A DNA stretch of 33,564 nucleotides. Origin: Verrucomicrobiaceae bacterium (GTDB taxonomy: Bacteria > Verrucomicrobiota > Verrucomicrobiia > Verrucomicrobiales > Akkermansiaceae). A model generated the notes under the pieces. It saw only the letters and a program-made list of their open reading frames with translations. It was not told where the DNA came from and did no database searches. Positions 1 to 8,202 of the stretch are shown in pieces. The DNA is taken from contig JAIXOR010000019.1 in NCBI GenBank assembly GCA_027486655.1, positions 1-33,564 on the forward strand, written 5' to 3'. A program made the translations under genes and the position numbers. The stretch's first letter is position 1, and every line of letters begins with the position of its first letter.

Positions 1-254
1 AGTTCCTCGTCGGAGATGCCACCCTCGGGCATGGGGGGCACTTCGAGGAGGAGGTGGAAGTGGTTGGACATCACGCAGTAGGACAGCACGCGGCAGCCGG
101 AGAAGTTTTCCTGCATGCGCATGAAGGTGCGGAACTTCTCGCGTTCGAGGTCCTTGAAGACGAAGCGGCGGTCCACCACGCGGGAAATGCAGTGGTAGAT
201 CGCCGGTTTGCCCCGCGAATCCTTCCAAGGTGCCAACCAGCGCGCCCGCCTCAT
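1..254 (-). CDS. REP-associated Y1 (IS200-like) transposase, 5' part, runs off the left edge
   Basis: The minus strand reads in from an ATG at 254 and stays open for 84 codons to the window edge, so only the N-terminal half is visible. The protein carries the Y1_Tnp signature: 'YHCISRVVDRRFVF' near the N-terminus, and the HUH metal-binding motif 'SNHFHLLLEVP' near residue 67. The catalytic tyrosine expected further downstream is outside the window. Such transposases are single-strand DNA nucleases that move IS200/IS605-like elements or REP sequences. A second copy lies inverted at the right edge. The gene reads away from the rest of the window. Whether it is intact cannot be judged here. Confidence 0.88.
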   Translation of the reverse strand, partial: MRRARWLAPWKDSRGKPAIYHCISRVVDRRFVFKDLEREKFRTFMRMQENFSGCRVLSYCVMSNHFHLLLEVPPMPEGGISDEE

Positions 255-313
255 GCCCCCATCCTGCATGCCCCGCTCCCCGTGGCAAGAGGAATCCCTA
301 CAAGTTGTCTGTC
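54..313 (-). repeat. Left arm of a 260-bp inverted repeat (transposase 5' end plus leader)
   Basis: The reverse complement of this stretch matches 33305-33564 without any gap. By hand alignment I count about 8 mismatches in 260 bases: 4 in the coding part and 4 in the leader. Homology begins at a GAC[A/G]GACAACTTGTAG block about 50 bases before the start codon, which probably marks the element's end or its promoter region. The left copy continues past the visible end of the right copy. Confidence 0.9.
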
Positions 314-421
314 ACTATATGTTACCATGTGTTTCCATTTGGATGGGTGACGTGATTTGGCCCGGTGGTGACGCAAATGCGCCCTTTCGGGATGTGGTGG
401 GGTGGGTGAGTGTTTGGGGTG

Positions 422-444
422 ATCCAAGCCATCCAATCATCCAA
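422..444 (+). repeat. Three ATCCAA repeats upstream of the secreted protein gene
   Basis: ATCCAA occurs at 422-427, 431-436 and 439-444, about 70 bases before the start codon at 511. Close spacing of a 6-base word on one strand can mark a regulator binding site, but this could be chance. The rest of the 255-510 interval shows a GC-rich inverted repeat (CCGCC/GGCGG around 450-470) and no convincing promoter. Confidence 0.25.
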
Positions 445-510
445 TTGCAGATGCCGCCGCCAAGGGGGCGGTGGGGAGATTCGGGTTGTTTGGGAAACGG
501 GAACTTGGTC

Positions 511-1644
511 ATGAAGATTCAAATTGGAGCGTGGATGATGGGCGTCCTTGGGATGGGGGCTGTAACGGCTGCGGATTGGGTGGCGGAGGTCCGGCCTGTT
601 CGGGAGGTCCAGACGGTCCGGCAGGTGGAGCGGGTCCAAGAGGTGCGGCAGGCTCGGGAGAATCTGGATTTTGAAACGGGTGGTTTGATGGCGAGGCTTG
701 GCCGCCCCGGGATGGAGCGGCTTCCCGAGGACTGGCGGGGTCGGTCAGGAGCGGAGGGTTTGAATCTTTTGCATGAGCAGGATCCACAGCGTCCGTGGTT
801 CATCGAGTATCAGAAAACGGGCCGCGATTGGGTGGCGGCGGGTCTTGCGGACGGAAATCGCGACAAGGTGCGCTGGGGCATGAAGATTCTGGCGTGGGGA
901 TTCGGGCGGATGGAGCCGGATGGCGGGTTCAAGCACCCGGATGCCTATCACAGTGCATCGTTTTTCGTGGAGGCGGTGGTTCATGCGATCGTGCTGCTGG
1001 AGGCTTCACCGTGGCGGGCCGAGTTTTCCGGTGAAGTGGAGGCGTTCAAACCGCCCTTGTTGAAAGCGGCCCGCTGGATGATCCGTCCGGATATTGACGC
1101 GCTGAACTGGCCCGCGGACGGCCCCGGGCCCCGGGATTTCCCGCAGATTTTCGGAGAGAGGCGCTACGCCCACCGGCGATATCTGGATGCGGCTGCGCTT
1201 GGCGGGGCTGGTTTGATGTTTGAGGATCCGGAATTGATCCGGAAGGGTGAGTGGCTGATCCGCAACGGCATTGCGATGCAGACTCCGGAGGGGGTGAATC
1301 CGGAGCGCGGCGGTCCGGACACGTCGTATCAGGCCCTGGGGCTGGTGTATGCATGCCGGTATCAGCAGTTGTATGCGAGCGACGGAATAAGAGCGGAATT
1401 GGAACCGGCGATTCGCAAGGGCTTCGGCTGGCTGCTGGGTCGGGTGGGGGAGGATGGAAGGATCGATCCCACCGGAAACACGCGCACCGGCCCCGACGGG
1501 GAGCCATCCCGTGATGGCAAACCGAAGGGATTGGACACCCTGTCGACCGGTGCGGCTCTGGCTCACTGGGCAAGGCTCGGCGGCGGGCCATCGGTGGAGG
1601 AGAAGGCGCGGCGTGTGCTTGAGTGTCGGCAGGCCACGCGTTGA
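511..1644 (+). CDS. Secreted protein of unknown function, probably all-helical
   Basis: The chosen start at 511 gives a signal peptide (MKIQIGAWMMGVLGMGAVTA, then AD). An upstream reading-frame extension to 208 overlaps the transposase leader, so I discard it. The mature N-terminus (residues 26-50) is a charged repeat of V-R/Q-x-V units (VRPVREVQTVRQVERVQEV), likely a coiled coil or linker. The remaining 320 residues are rich in Trp, Gly and Arg with spaced helices (such as SFFVEAVVHAIVLLEASPW and GYxWLLGRVGEDGRIDPTG-like segments). This recalls alpha/alpha-toroid glycan-active proteins, but I recognise no catalytic motif and assign no function. The coding strand is strongly G-rich, unlike genes to the right. 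The permease gene follows 60 bases downstream on the same strand and may be co-transcribed. Confidence 0.7.
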   Translation: MKIQIGAWMMGVLGMGAVTAADWVAEVRPVREVQTVRQVERVQEVRQARENLDFETGGLMARLGRPGMERLPEDWRGRSGAEGLNLLHEQDPQRPWFIEYQKTGRDWVAAGLADGNRDKVRWGMKILAWGFGRMEPDGGFKHPDAYHSASFFVEAVVHAIVLLEASPWRAEFSGEVEAFKPPLLKAARWMIRPDIDALNWPADGPGPRDFPQIFGERRYAHRRYLDAAALGGAGLMFEDPELIRKGEWLIRNGIAMQTPEGVNPERGGPDTSYQALGLVYACRYQQLYASDGIRAELEPAIRKGFGWLLGRVGEDGRIDPTGNTRTGPDGEPSRDGKPKGLDTLSTGAALAHWARLGGGPSVEEKARRVLECRQATR

Positions 1645-1704
1645 TTCCGGACCGGTCGTTTCCTCATTGCCTTGCGCGTGAGGTGGCTCTCATGCTGCGC
1701 GCGG

Positions 1705-3021
1705 ATGCTTCGTTTGCCCGCATGGTTGGAGAGATACCGGATGTTGCCCGGGCGTGTGGTGGTGTTTGCGGTGGGTCAGTTTTTGATCAGCCTGATCACG
1801 ACGGCGCAGTTTCTGTTGTTGAATCTTTTTCTGAAGCATCGGGGTTTGGAGGATCCGGAGATTGCGGCGCTTTCCTCGCAGCGGTTTGTGGCGACGTTCT
1901 TCCTCGCCCTGCCGGCGGGTTTGTGGTTGCGGGGCAAGCCCCTGAGGGTGCCTCTTTTGATTGGATCGGTATTGTTTCCGTTGAGTGCGCTGGCCTCTTT
2001 GGAAACGGTGAGGCTGGGCCTGATGGATGCCGCTTCGTGGTGTTTCCTTGGCATGGGATTTGCGGGGCTTCTGTTGAATGTGGCCGGTCTTCCGATGGCC
2101 TTGAGGCTCGCGCCCAAGGAGCACTCGAGCGAGGCGTTGAGTTTGTTGTTCTCGACCTGGGCGGCGGCGAGCATTTGTGGTGGTCTGCTTTCGAGCGTGC
2201 TTCAGGGGATTGGCCGGATTCACCTGGCGGGCATGGAGGTGGTGTTTGACGAATACACCACGCTGTTGATTCTCACGCTGGTGGCGTGTTCGGCACCGGT
2301 TTTTTATGCGAAACTGCCCGATCCGGTTCCGGAAGCCGGGGCGGGGCGTGCGGGCCACTGGCTGCATGTGCACCGCGAGGATTGGCCGCTGCTGGCGAAA
2401 GCGCTGGCTCCGACCTTGTGCATTGCGACCGGGGCCGGGCTGAGTATCCAGTTTTTGAATTTGTTTTTCAGCCACGTCCATCACCTCGGTTCGGCGGCCT
2501 ATTCGGCTTTCGGCACGGTGAGCAATGTGCTGGTGCTTTTCACCGGGCTGGTTGTTCCTGAGATCAAACGTCGCTATGGTTGGCGAGGAGCGATTCTGGG
2601 GGTGCAGACGCTGGCGGTGGGTCTGTTGGTGGTGATGGGGATCACGGAGCTCTGGAAATCCGTGGTCTGGGCGTTGCCAGTGGCGTTGGGGTGTTTTGTC
2701 CTCCGCCAGCCGTTGATGAGCATGGCCGGACCGGCGACCAGCGAACTGACGATGAGCTACGTGGGGGAGAGAAACCGCGAGTTGATCAGTGCCTGCAACG
2801 GGGCGATCTGGAGCGGGGCGTGGTGGCTTGCGGCGCGTGCCTTTGAAGTTCTGCGCAGCAGGGAGCTGCCTTATTGGCAGGTATTCATCGCAACGGCTGT
2901 ACTCTATCTGGCAGGGACTTTTTCCTATGAGTTCCTCATCCGCGGCCTGGAGCGGCGGGAGGGCAGCGGTCCTGCGGTGGGCCCGGCGGGTGACCTGCCG
3001 GATGCGACCGGTCCGTCATGA
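1705..3021 (+). CDS. MFS-type membrane transporter
   Basis: The 438-residue protein has about twelve hydrophobic segments separated by short loops, with a longer charged loop in the middle (near PDPVPEAGAGRAGHW), the usual 6+6 layout of the major facilitator superfamily. A basic motif after the second segment (GLWLRGKPLR) fits the loop 2-3 position. The substrate cannot be inferred. Start choice is uncertain: ATG at 1705 keeps a basic N-terminus (LPAWLERYR), but ATG at 1741 has a better ribosome site (GGAGAG seven bases upstream); a TTG at 1672 is also in frame. It lies directly after the secreted protein gene and ends 15 bases before the convergent HAD gene. Confidence 0.75.
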   Translation: MLRLPAWLERYRMLPGRVVVFAVGQFLISLITTAQFLLLNLFLKHRGLEDPEIAALSSQRFVATFFLALPAGLWLRGKPLRVPLLIGSVLFPLSALASLETVRLGLMDAASWCFLGMGFAGLLLNVAGLPMALRLAPKEHSSEALSLLFSTWAAASICGGLLSSVLQGIGRIHLAGMEVVFDEYTTLLILTLVACSAPVFYAKLPDPVPEAGAGRAGHWLHVHREDWPLLAKALAPTLCIATGAGLSIQFLNLFFSHVHHLGSAAYSAFGTVSNVLVLFTGLVVPEIKRRYGWRGAILGVQTLAVGLLVVMGITELWKSVVWALPVALGCFVLRQPLMSMAGPATSELTMSYVGERNRELISACNGAIWSGAWWLAARAFEVLRSRELPYWQVFIATAVLYLAGTFSYEFLIRGLERREGSGPAVGPAGDLPDATGPS

Positions 3022-3036
3022 ACGGGCGGGTCGGCC

Positions 3037-3654
3037 TTAGAGGGCCGGCGAAGCGAGCGGCGAGGGGACGGCGATGACCTGCATGCCGGCACGGCGTGCG
3101 GCGACGATCCCGGCTGGGGCGTCGTCGAGCGCGAGGCATTGTTCGGGATCCACGCCGAGGAGCTTGGCAGCCTTGAGAAACACATCCGGAGCGGGTTTGC
3201 CCTCGGCCACATCGTCCGCGGTGACGACTTCGTCAAACCAATCGGAGATGCCGACGACCGCCAGTGTTTTCTCGATGACCATGCGGGAGCCGCCGCTGGC
3301 GATGGCCATGGGGACCTTGCCGCGGAGGGACTGGGCGAATTCCGCGACTTCATCGATGAGCGTGATCGAGGAGAGGCGTTTCAGGAAGGCCTCGCGCTTG
3401 GCAAAGGCGACGGCTTCGGGATCGAGGTGGAGGTCGTATTCGTCGTTGATTTCCACGACGATGTCGCGGGTGGGTCGGCCGCCCATGGCGAGGAAGACGT
3501 CTTCTTTGAAAATGCCACCGGCTCCGTAGAGGGCGAGGGCCTCGCACCAGGCTTCGAAGTGGGCCGGCATCGAGTCCACCAGGGTGCCGTCGCAATCGAA
3601 GACCACGGCTCCGAAGCCATTTGTCGGGAAGGAAAAGGATCCAATACTCGCCAT
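3037..3654 (-). CDS. HAD-superfamily hydrolase, beta-phosphoglucomutase/sugar phosphatase type
   Basis: The 205-residue protein has all HAD motifs: the nucleophile motif FDCDGTLVDS (Asp20 and Asp22), an ASGG motif II, and GKPAPDVFLKAA followed by a DDAPAGIVAA metal-binding motif. The four-helix cap between motifs I and II, with GRPTRDIV, fits the subfamily of beta-phosphoglucomutase, fructose-1-phosphatase and 2-deoxyglucose-6-phosphatase. Sequence alone does not choose between mutase and phosphatase. A TTG at 3693 in the same frame would add 13 residues; the ATG is preferred. It lies 102 bases downstream of the UDP-glucose pyrophosphorylase gene on the same strand, so both may act on glucose phosphates. 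That link is inference. Confidence 0.85.
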   Translation of the reverse strand: MASIGSFSFPTNGFGAVVFDCDGTLVDSMPAHFEAWCEALALYGAGGIFKEDVFLAMGGRPTRDIVVEINDEYDLHLDPEAVAFAKREAFLKRLSSITLIDEVAEFAQSLRGKVPMAIASGGSRMVIEKTLAVVGISDWFDEVVTADDVAEGKPAPDVFLKAAKLLGVDPEQCLALDDAPAGIVAARRAGMQVIAVPSPLASPAL

Positions 3655-3756
3655 TGCGGCGGAGGGCTTAGTGTCTGAGTCCGGGAATGGCAAGTGCGGT
3701 CCTCACGGAAACCCCAAAATGTGCATTCGATGGGGGGGATTTGCCAAGGTTTCCAG

Positions 3757-5139
3757 TCACAGGACCTGATCGCGGTAGATGCCGGCGGCGATCACCTTGG
3801 GTTCCGGGCCGGTGGAGTGGACCTCCACCCCGCCTTCGATGACCACGCCGGGCTCGAAGCGCACTGGGCCTACGACCTTCAGCGAGCGGCAGCCGATGAG
3901 GGATGGCACGCCGAGGGGGCCGATTGCGTCGACGAGCTTGTATTCATCCGAAAGCGAGATCACGGGGGGCGTGCCGGAACGCGAGGGGTGGAGGCGGACC
4001 TGACCGTTTTCCAGCACTTCGTAGGCGTCGGAGCGCAGGGCGAGCAGATCGCCGGTGGTTTTGACCGGGGCGAAGCGGCTGCGCGGCACATCGATGGCGG
4101 AGGCACCCTCGAAGCACTCGATGGCGGCTCCCATGGCGACTTCCAACTGGATGACCGGAGTGGAGGACTTGTCGCGGGGATCGACGGTTTTGCTGTTACG
4201 GATCATCGGCAAGGGAAGCACGCCGGAGTCGGCGGCGAGCTGCTCTTTCAGGAGATCGAGGCGGAGCCAGAGGCTGTTGGTGTTGAAATACGGATGGCGG
4301 TCGATGTCCTGGAAGGCGTCGAGGTCAGCGTCCGGGCATTGGGCGACTTCGCGGAGCAGCAAGCGGCCATCGGCGCTGCGGCGGGCGAGGTGGCCGCCCT
4401 TGCGATCGGCGGCGGTGCGGCGCGTGCACTCCATGAGAAACGGCGCGCCGGACTCCGCGAAGTGGCGGAGGATCACCGGATCGAGGATGGCGCCGAGGTT
4501 GTCCGAGTTGGAAACGAAGGCGTATTTCACGCCTTCGGCGAGCAGGCGGTCCAGCCAGCCGCTGCCGACGAGTGCCGGGTAGAGGTCGCCGTGACCCGGC
4601 GGGCACCATTCCAGATCGGGATCGGCGGGCCAGGACACCGGCTCCAGTGTGGCGGCGTCGATCTTCGGGATCTGGTTTTGCATCAATTCCACTTCGCCTG
4701 CCTCGGCCAGGCCATCCGCCTGGTATCGGGCGAGGTGGGCGAGCGTGTCGGCGCTGGTGCTGAAGCTGTTCATCAGGAGCAGCCGGACCGGGGAACCGGA
4801 GGATTTCCGGAGGTCGAGGATCTGGCGCACCATCAGGTCGAGGAAATTGACGCCCTCGCGCACGGCGAGCAGGCTTTTGGCCGCTTGGAGACCCATGCCG
4901 GTGCCGAGTCCGCCATTGAGCTTGATGACCACCGCTTGGGAGAGCAGCGCTGCATCGGCGGGTTTGGCGGGCAGGGATTCGAGGGATGGCAATCCATCGG
5001 CAGGGCGGATGCTGTCCTCGGGGATCATTCCGGTTTCCTGGCGGAGGAGGGCTTCGAAATTGCGGCGGAAGGCGCGGATTGCGGCATCCCCCATGCCGGC
5101 GGCGGTCATCTTTTGTTCGAATGCGTGGAAGTCTGGCAT
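3757..5139 (-). CDS. UTP-glucose-1-phosphate uridylyltransferase, eukaryotic (UGP) type
   Basis: This 460-residue enzyme should make UDP-glucose from UTP and glucose 1-phosphate for glycan synthesis. It belongs to the UDPGP family of eukaryotes, not to the shorter bacterial GalU family. Visible motifs are the nucleotide-binding loop KLNGGLGTGMG (about residue 73), LLLMNSFSTSADT, EWCPPGHGDLYPAL, FVSNSDNLGA and YFNTNSLWLRLD, followed by a C-terminal beta-helix-like segment (VVGPVRFEPGVVIEGGVEV). The order and spacing match the animal and yeast enzymes as I recall them. It is probably the first gene of a two-gene minus-strand unit with the HAD gene. It is divergent from the secreted-protein pair that starts at 5299. 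Confidence 0.93.
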   Translation of the reverse strand: MPDFHAFEQKMTAAGMGDAAIRAFRRNFEALLRQETGMIPEDSIRPADGLPSLESLPAKPADAALLSQAVVIKLNGGLGTGMGLQAAKSLLAVREGVNFLDLMVRQILDLRKSSGSPVRLLLMNSFSTSADTLAHLARYQADGLAEAGEVELMQNQIPKIDAATLEPVSWPADPDLEWCPPGHGDLYPALVGSGWLDRLLAEGVKYAFVSNSDNLGAILDPVILRHFAESGAPFLMECTRRTAADRKGGHLARRSADGRLLLREVAQCPDADLDAFQDIDRHPYFNTNSLWLRLDLLKEQLAADSGVLPLPMIRNSKTVDPRDKSSTPVIQLEVAMGAAIECFEGASAIDVPRSRFAPVKTTGDLLALRSDAYEVLENGQVRLHPSRSGTPPVISLSDEYKLVDAIGPLGVPSLIGCRSLKVVGPVRFEPGVVIEGGVEVHSTGPEPKVIAAGIYRDQVL

Positions 5140-5298
5140 GGCGATCGGGTCGAGCTGCGGCCAATCTGCCTTTCTGGAGACGGCCGGTCACGCGGAAAAT
5201 CCCCGCAGCTGCGGCCGAGGGCGGGCGTGCCGGAGTGGTCTTGTGAAATGGATGATGACACCCGTTGACGGAAATGATATCTCTCTTCTAACAAACGA

Positions 5299-6828
5299 AT
5301 GTCCTCCCCCCCGCTTCGAACCCTGTGGATACTCGGGGCCAGCCATCTGGTTGTTTTTTGCGGGGCGCTTGCGCTGACGCGGGGCCAGCCCCGGGAGGGG
5401 GGTGATGGGGAATCGCAGAGAAGCCCGGCCACCAAGTCGCCGAACCGGGCGGCGAGGCAGGAGCGCGGGGATGGCGAGGCTCTTCTGGCCGCCTTCCGGG
5501 CCCGGAAAAGCGAGTCCGAGACCGCGTTTGAAGAGGCGAAGCGGATGCTACGAGCGGCCTCCGATCCCGAGCAGGCTGCGATGGCGGCCTTCGAGGCATT
5601 TCGAGCGGCGGGAACCGATGAGGAGAAACTGCGTGCCGAGGCCGTGTTGAAGGCGAGGATCTTGCAATGGTTTCTCGGAGACCCGGAGGGCCTGATGACA
5701 AAGATCGGGGGATGGATGGCCAGCGATGAGGGCGGCATGGGTGTCATGGTCACGACCACTCTGGATCTTGCTCCGGAAGTGATCCGGCAGAAAGGCTCGC
5801 TGGCCTGTGTCGCATGGGCGTCCGGAAACGCATCGTTCTCCGTGAAGTTCTGGGAGGTCGTGGGGCAGGAGATGAAGTCCGGTGGCGGCCTTGCCCACTA
5901 CCTCAAAGTGCGTTCGGAATGCGGGCGGGTGGCTGAGGCGCAGGGAAGCCTGATAGCCGCGGAAATCCCGGGTGCGGTCCGCAGGATCCTTGGTGAGGGA
6001 TTCCGATATGAGGAGAGACAGCGGGTGCTGGAGCACGTGCTGGAGGATCCGGCTTCGGAGTTGTCGAGGGATCTGATTCTGGGTTTCGCCGGATCGGGCG
6101 AAGCCGCAGCGACGTGGATCTATGATTTGCTGGATCGTGGTGAACTGCCGGAAGCGATGGCCAAGAGCCTGCGCGGCGGGATCGGCAATGACGTCCTCAT
6201 GCAGCCGCACATGGACATCGAGAAGCGCATTGCCGCCCGGCGCTTCACTCCTGGAAACGAGCGCAAGACCCGCGATGCGATTGTGGGTGAGTTGGTTTCC
6301 AACGACATTCAACGGCTGTTCAATCAGGGACGCGACTGGAGGTTCGAGTTCCGCCATGGAGTGGCCTCGCTGGAGGAGGTCCTGTCCGCGGTGAACAGCC
6401 AGCTGCGTATCCCCGCCGAGGGCTTGGTGGATTCGCGCATCGCGCTTTATCGGACACTTTCCGAGGAGGATCCGGTGAAGGCCCTGCCGCTTTTGGAAGA
6501 GCTGCCCGAGGAAAAGCGGCGTCAGGTGATGTTCCGCAACACGTGGGAGAGTTATGGAAGCATTCATCCCGATGAGTTCCTCAGGTTTCTCAACAAGCTG
6601 CCCGAACCGGCCACCGCCCAGGAGAAGGAGGACCGCATGAAGGGCTGGGAGTGGAAGGCAAGATGGCATTTGCAGCGCTATGGAGACGACTATGTGGAAT
6701 GGGTGGCCGCCCTGCCCGAGGGGCCGGATCGATATGCAGCCATCAACTCGGTGATTTCAGCCACCCGCGAGCGGAATGGAGCCAAAGCCGAAGAACTCAA
6801 CCAGCGCTTCTATTCCAAAAAGCCATGA
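5299..6828 (+). CDS. Secreted or membrane-anchored helical-repeat protein (first of a related pair)
   Basis: The 509-residue product begins with a hydrophobic segment (TLWILGASHLVVFCGALAL) that acts as signal peptide or anchor. A low-complexity linker follows, then some 400 residues of amphipathic helices resembling TPR or HEAT-like repeats. No enzyme motif is visible. The next gene encodes a protein with the same plan, including an N-terminal LGASH and a late Trp-Val-x-x-Leu-Pro motif (WVAALPEGPDRY here, WVTGLPPEPALY there). I infer divergent paralogues. The stop codon overlaps the next start as ATGA (6825-6828), a sign of translational coupling. Such pairs are common hypothetical proteins in Verrucomicrobiae; function unknown. 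Confidence 0.75.
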   Translation: MSSPPLRTLWILGASHLVVFCGALALTRGQPREGGDGESQRSPATKSPNRAARQERGDGEALLAAFRARKSESETAFEEAKRMLRAASDPEQAAMAAFEAFRAAGTDEEKLRAEAVLKARILQWFLGDPEGLMTKIGGWMASDEGGMGVMVTTTLDLAPEVIRQKGSLACVAWASGNASFSVKFWEVVGQEMKSGGGLAHYLKVRSECGRVAEAQGSLIAAEIPGAVRRILGEGFRYEERQRVLEHVLEDPASELSRDLILGFAGSGEAAATWIYDLLDRGELPEAMAKSLRGGIGNDVLMQPHMDIEKRIAARRFTPGNERKTRDAIVGELVSNDIQRLFNQGRDWRFEFRHGVASLEEVLSAVNSQLRIPAEGLVDSRIALYRTLSEEDPVKALPLLEELPEEKRRQVMFRNTWESYGSIHPDEFLRFLNKLPEPATAQEKEDRMKGWEWKARWHLQRYGDDYVEWVAALPEGPDRYAAINSVISATRERNGAKAEELNQRFYSKKP

Positions 6829-8153
6829 ATCGCCGCACGATCATTCTGTTAGGTGCAAGCCATGTCGCGGCGGCGGCCGTCGGCGTGTTTTTCGCGCTGC
6901 GCCCGGCGGCGGCCGGCCCGGCACCCGGCGACGGGGTTTCAAACGCAAGCTCGGGCGCGAAGGTTTCCGACATCAGTCGCGGCGCAGCGGGCCTGAAGTC
7001 GCTTCGTCCGGTCGCATCCTGGCGCAGTGCCGAGTTCCGCCGGGCGTGGAAGGCCGTGCGCACGGCGGGGCTGACAACCCCGGAGCGTCTTGCGACCCAG
7101 AAACAACTTCTCGCCGAGTGGGCGAAACGGGATTTGACCTCCGCCCTGGACGCCGCGCTCGAAGAGGCGTGGGACGATGATGTGGACCGGGACTTTGGCT
7201 ATGTGTGGCCGCTGGGAGAGGCGTTCAGTGACGTCTTTGCCGAGCAGCCCGAACCGGCCTGGGACTTGATCGAAGGCGGTCGCTACGGGGTGGGTGCGGG
7301 CATGCTTCGCCACCTGTGGCTTTCGTCCGCAGGCGCGCGGCATCCGCTGCTGGTCGCGTCAAAGCTGGCGGATCTTTCCTGGCGCTTTCGAGACAGTGCG
7401 CTGGGTGCCTGCAGCCAGGGATTCTACTCGACCACGGATGAAGCCGAGCGGACCGAAATCCTCCATGCGCTCGCCGTGCATCCGGAGGATTTGGTCTCCG
7501 TGGAACGATTGGCCGGGTTTGTTAACTCCCACGTGCAGGTGGAGGACCTTCAGGCTTCACCGGACCCTGCCGATCCCGCAAGCGGGCGCGTTCGGATGGC
7601 CAAAGCCTGGCACTGGGGAATGCGCATGAGCGTCACCCAAGCCGACGAACTGGAAGCGGCGCTCGATGAGGTGCCTGCGGATCTCCGCGTCCATGCCTTG
7701 GCCGGTGCGGTTGATGGACTGCCTTACAACGATGGGGCCCTGCTTTTTCCCGTGCTCGAACTCGCCGCCAACGAAGGGGCCTGGGAGGTCATTGCGGATG
7801 GGAACACGATCCAAAGGCTCCAGTATGCGGCGCGAAGGAGCGATCCGCGTGCGGTCGCCGAGTGGGTGACCGGCCTGCCGCCCGAGCCAGCGCTCTATCA
7901 GGTGATCCACCGGGGTGTGGAACCGTTTTTCCAACGGGACATGCAGGGCGCGCGCGACTGGATCGGCACGATCGAGGAGCCGATCTGGAGGGACCATGCG
8001 TATGGCGAGTATTCCCAGCAGGCGCTCAATGGCCGGAAGGACCCGGTGGCATCGCGCTGGGCGCTCGACCGGATCCAGAATCCGGAGTTCCGCGCCAAGG
8101 CCGAGGGCTGGCGGCGGGACTGGGAGAAACGCACCGCGCCGAAAGCAAAGTGA
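6825..8153 (+). CDS. Secreted or membrane-anchored helical-repeat protein (second of a related pair)
   Basis: The start at 6825 shares four bases with the previous stop codon (ATGA) and yields a 442-residue protein. It has a basic N-terminus, a hydrophobic segment (IILLGASHVAAAAVGVFFAL), a small-residue linker, and a helical body with repeated Leu/Ala-rich units (such as DADELEAALDEVP-like helices). A longer in-frame extension to 6651 would lie inside the previous gene and is rejected. The gene ends 49 bases before hisA. It shares its plan with the upstream protein but the sequences have diverged strongly. No catalytic residues are recognisable. A role in the periplasm or at the envelope is likely from the export signal; more cannot be said. 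Confidence 0.75.
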   Translation: MNRRTIILLGASHVAAAAVGVFFALRPAAAGPAPGDGVSNASSGAKVSDISRGAAGLKSLRPVASWRSAEFRRAWKAVRTAGLTTPERLATQKQLLAEWAKRDLTSALDAALEEAWDDDVDRDFGYVWPLGEAFSDVFAEQPEPAWDLIEGGRYGVGAGMLRHLWLSSAGARHPLLVASKLADLSWRFRDSALGACSQGFYSTTDEAERTEILHALAVHPEDLVSVERLAGFVNSHVQVEDLQASPDPADPASGRVRMAKAWHWGMRMSVTQADELEAALDEVPADLRVHALAGAVDGLPYNDGALLFPVLELAANEGAWEVIADGNTIQRLQYAARRSDPRAVAEWVTGLPPEPALYQVIHRGVEPFFQRDMQGARDWIGTIEEPIWRDHAYGEYSQQALNGRKDPVASRWALDRIQNPEFRAKAEGWRRDWEKRTAPKAK

Positions 8154-8202
8154 TTCGCCATTCCACTTGCGCGCCCGACCGCGGGCGGCAAACTCCGCCG
8201 CA

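Noticed and set aside
3710..3760. GGTTTCC/GGAAACC arms upstream of the HAD gene
   Set aside because: A seven-base match over a wide gap is easily chance.
3694..5268. 524-codon open frame on the plus strand
   Set aside because: Antisense to the UDP-glucose pyrophosphorylase; no motifs.
5265..5294. TTGACG and TAACAA with 18-base spacing before the exported protein pair
   Set aside because: The -10 element is poor and would place the transcript start at the start codon; kept only as a weak candidate.
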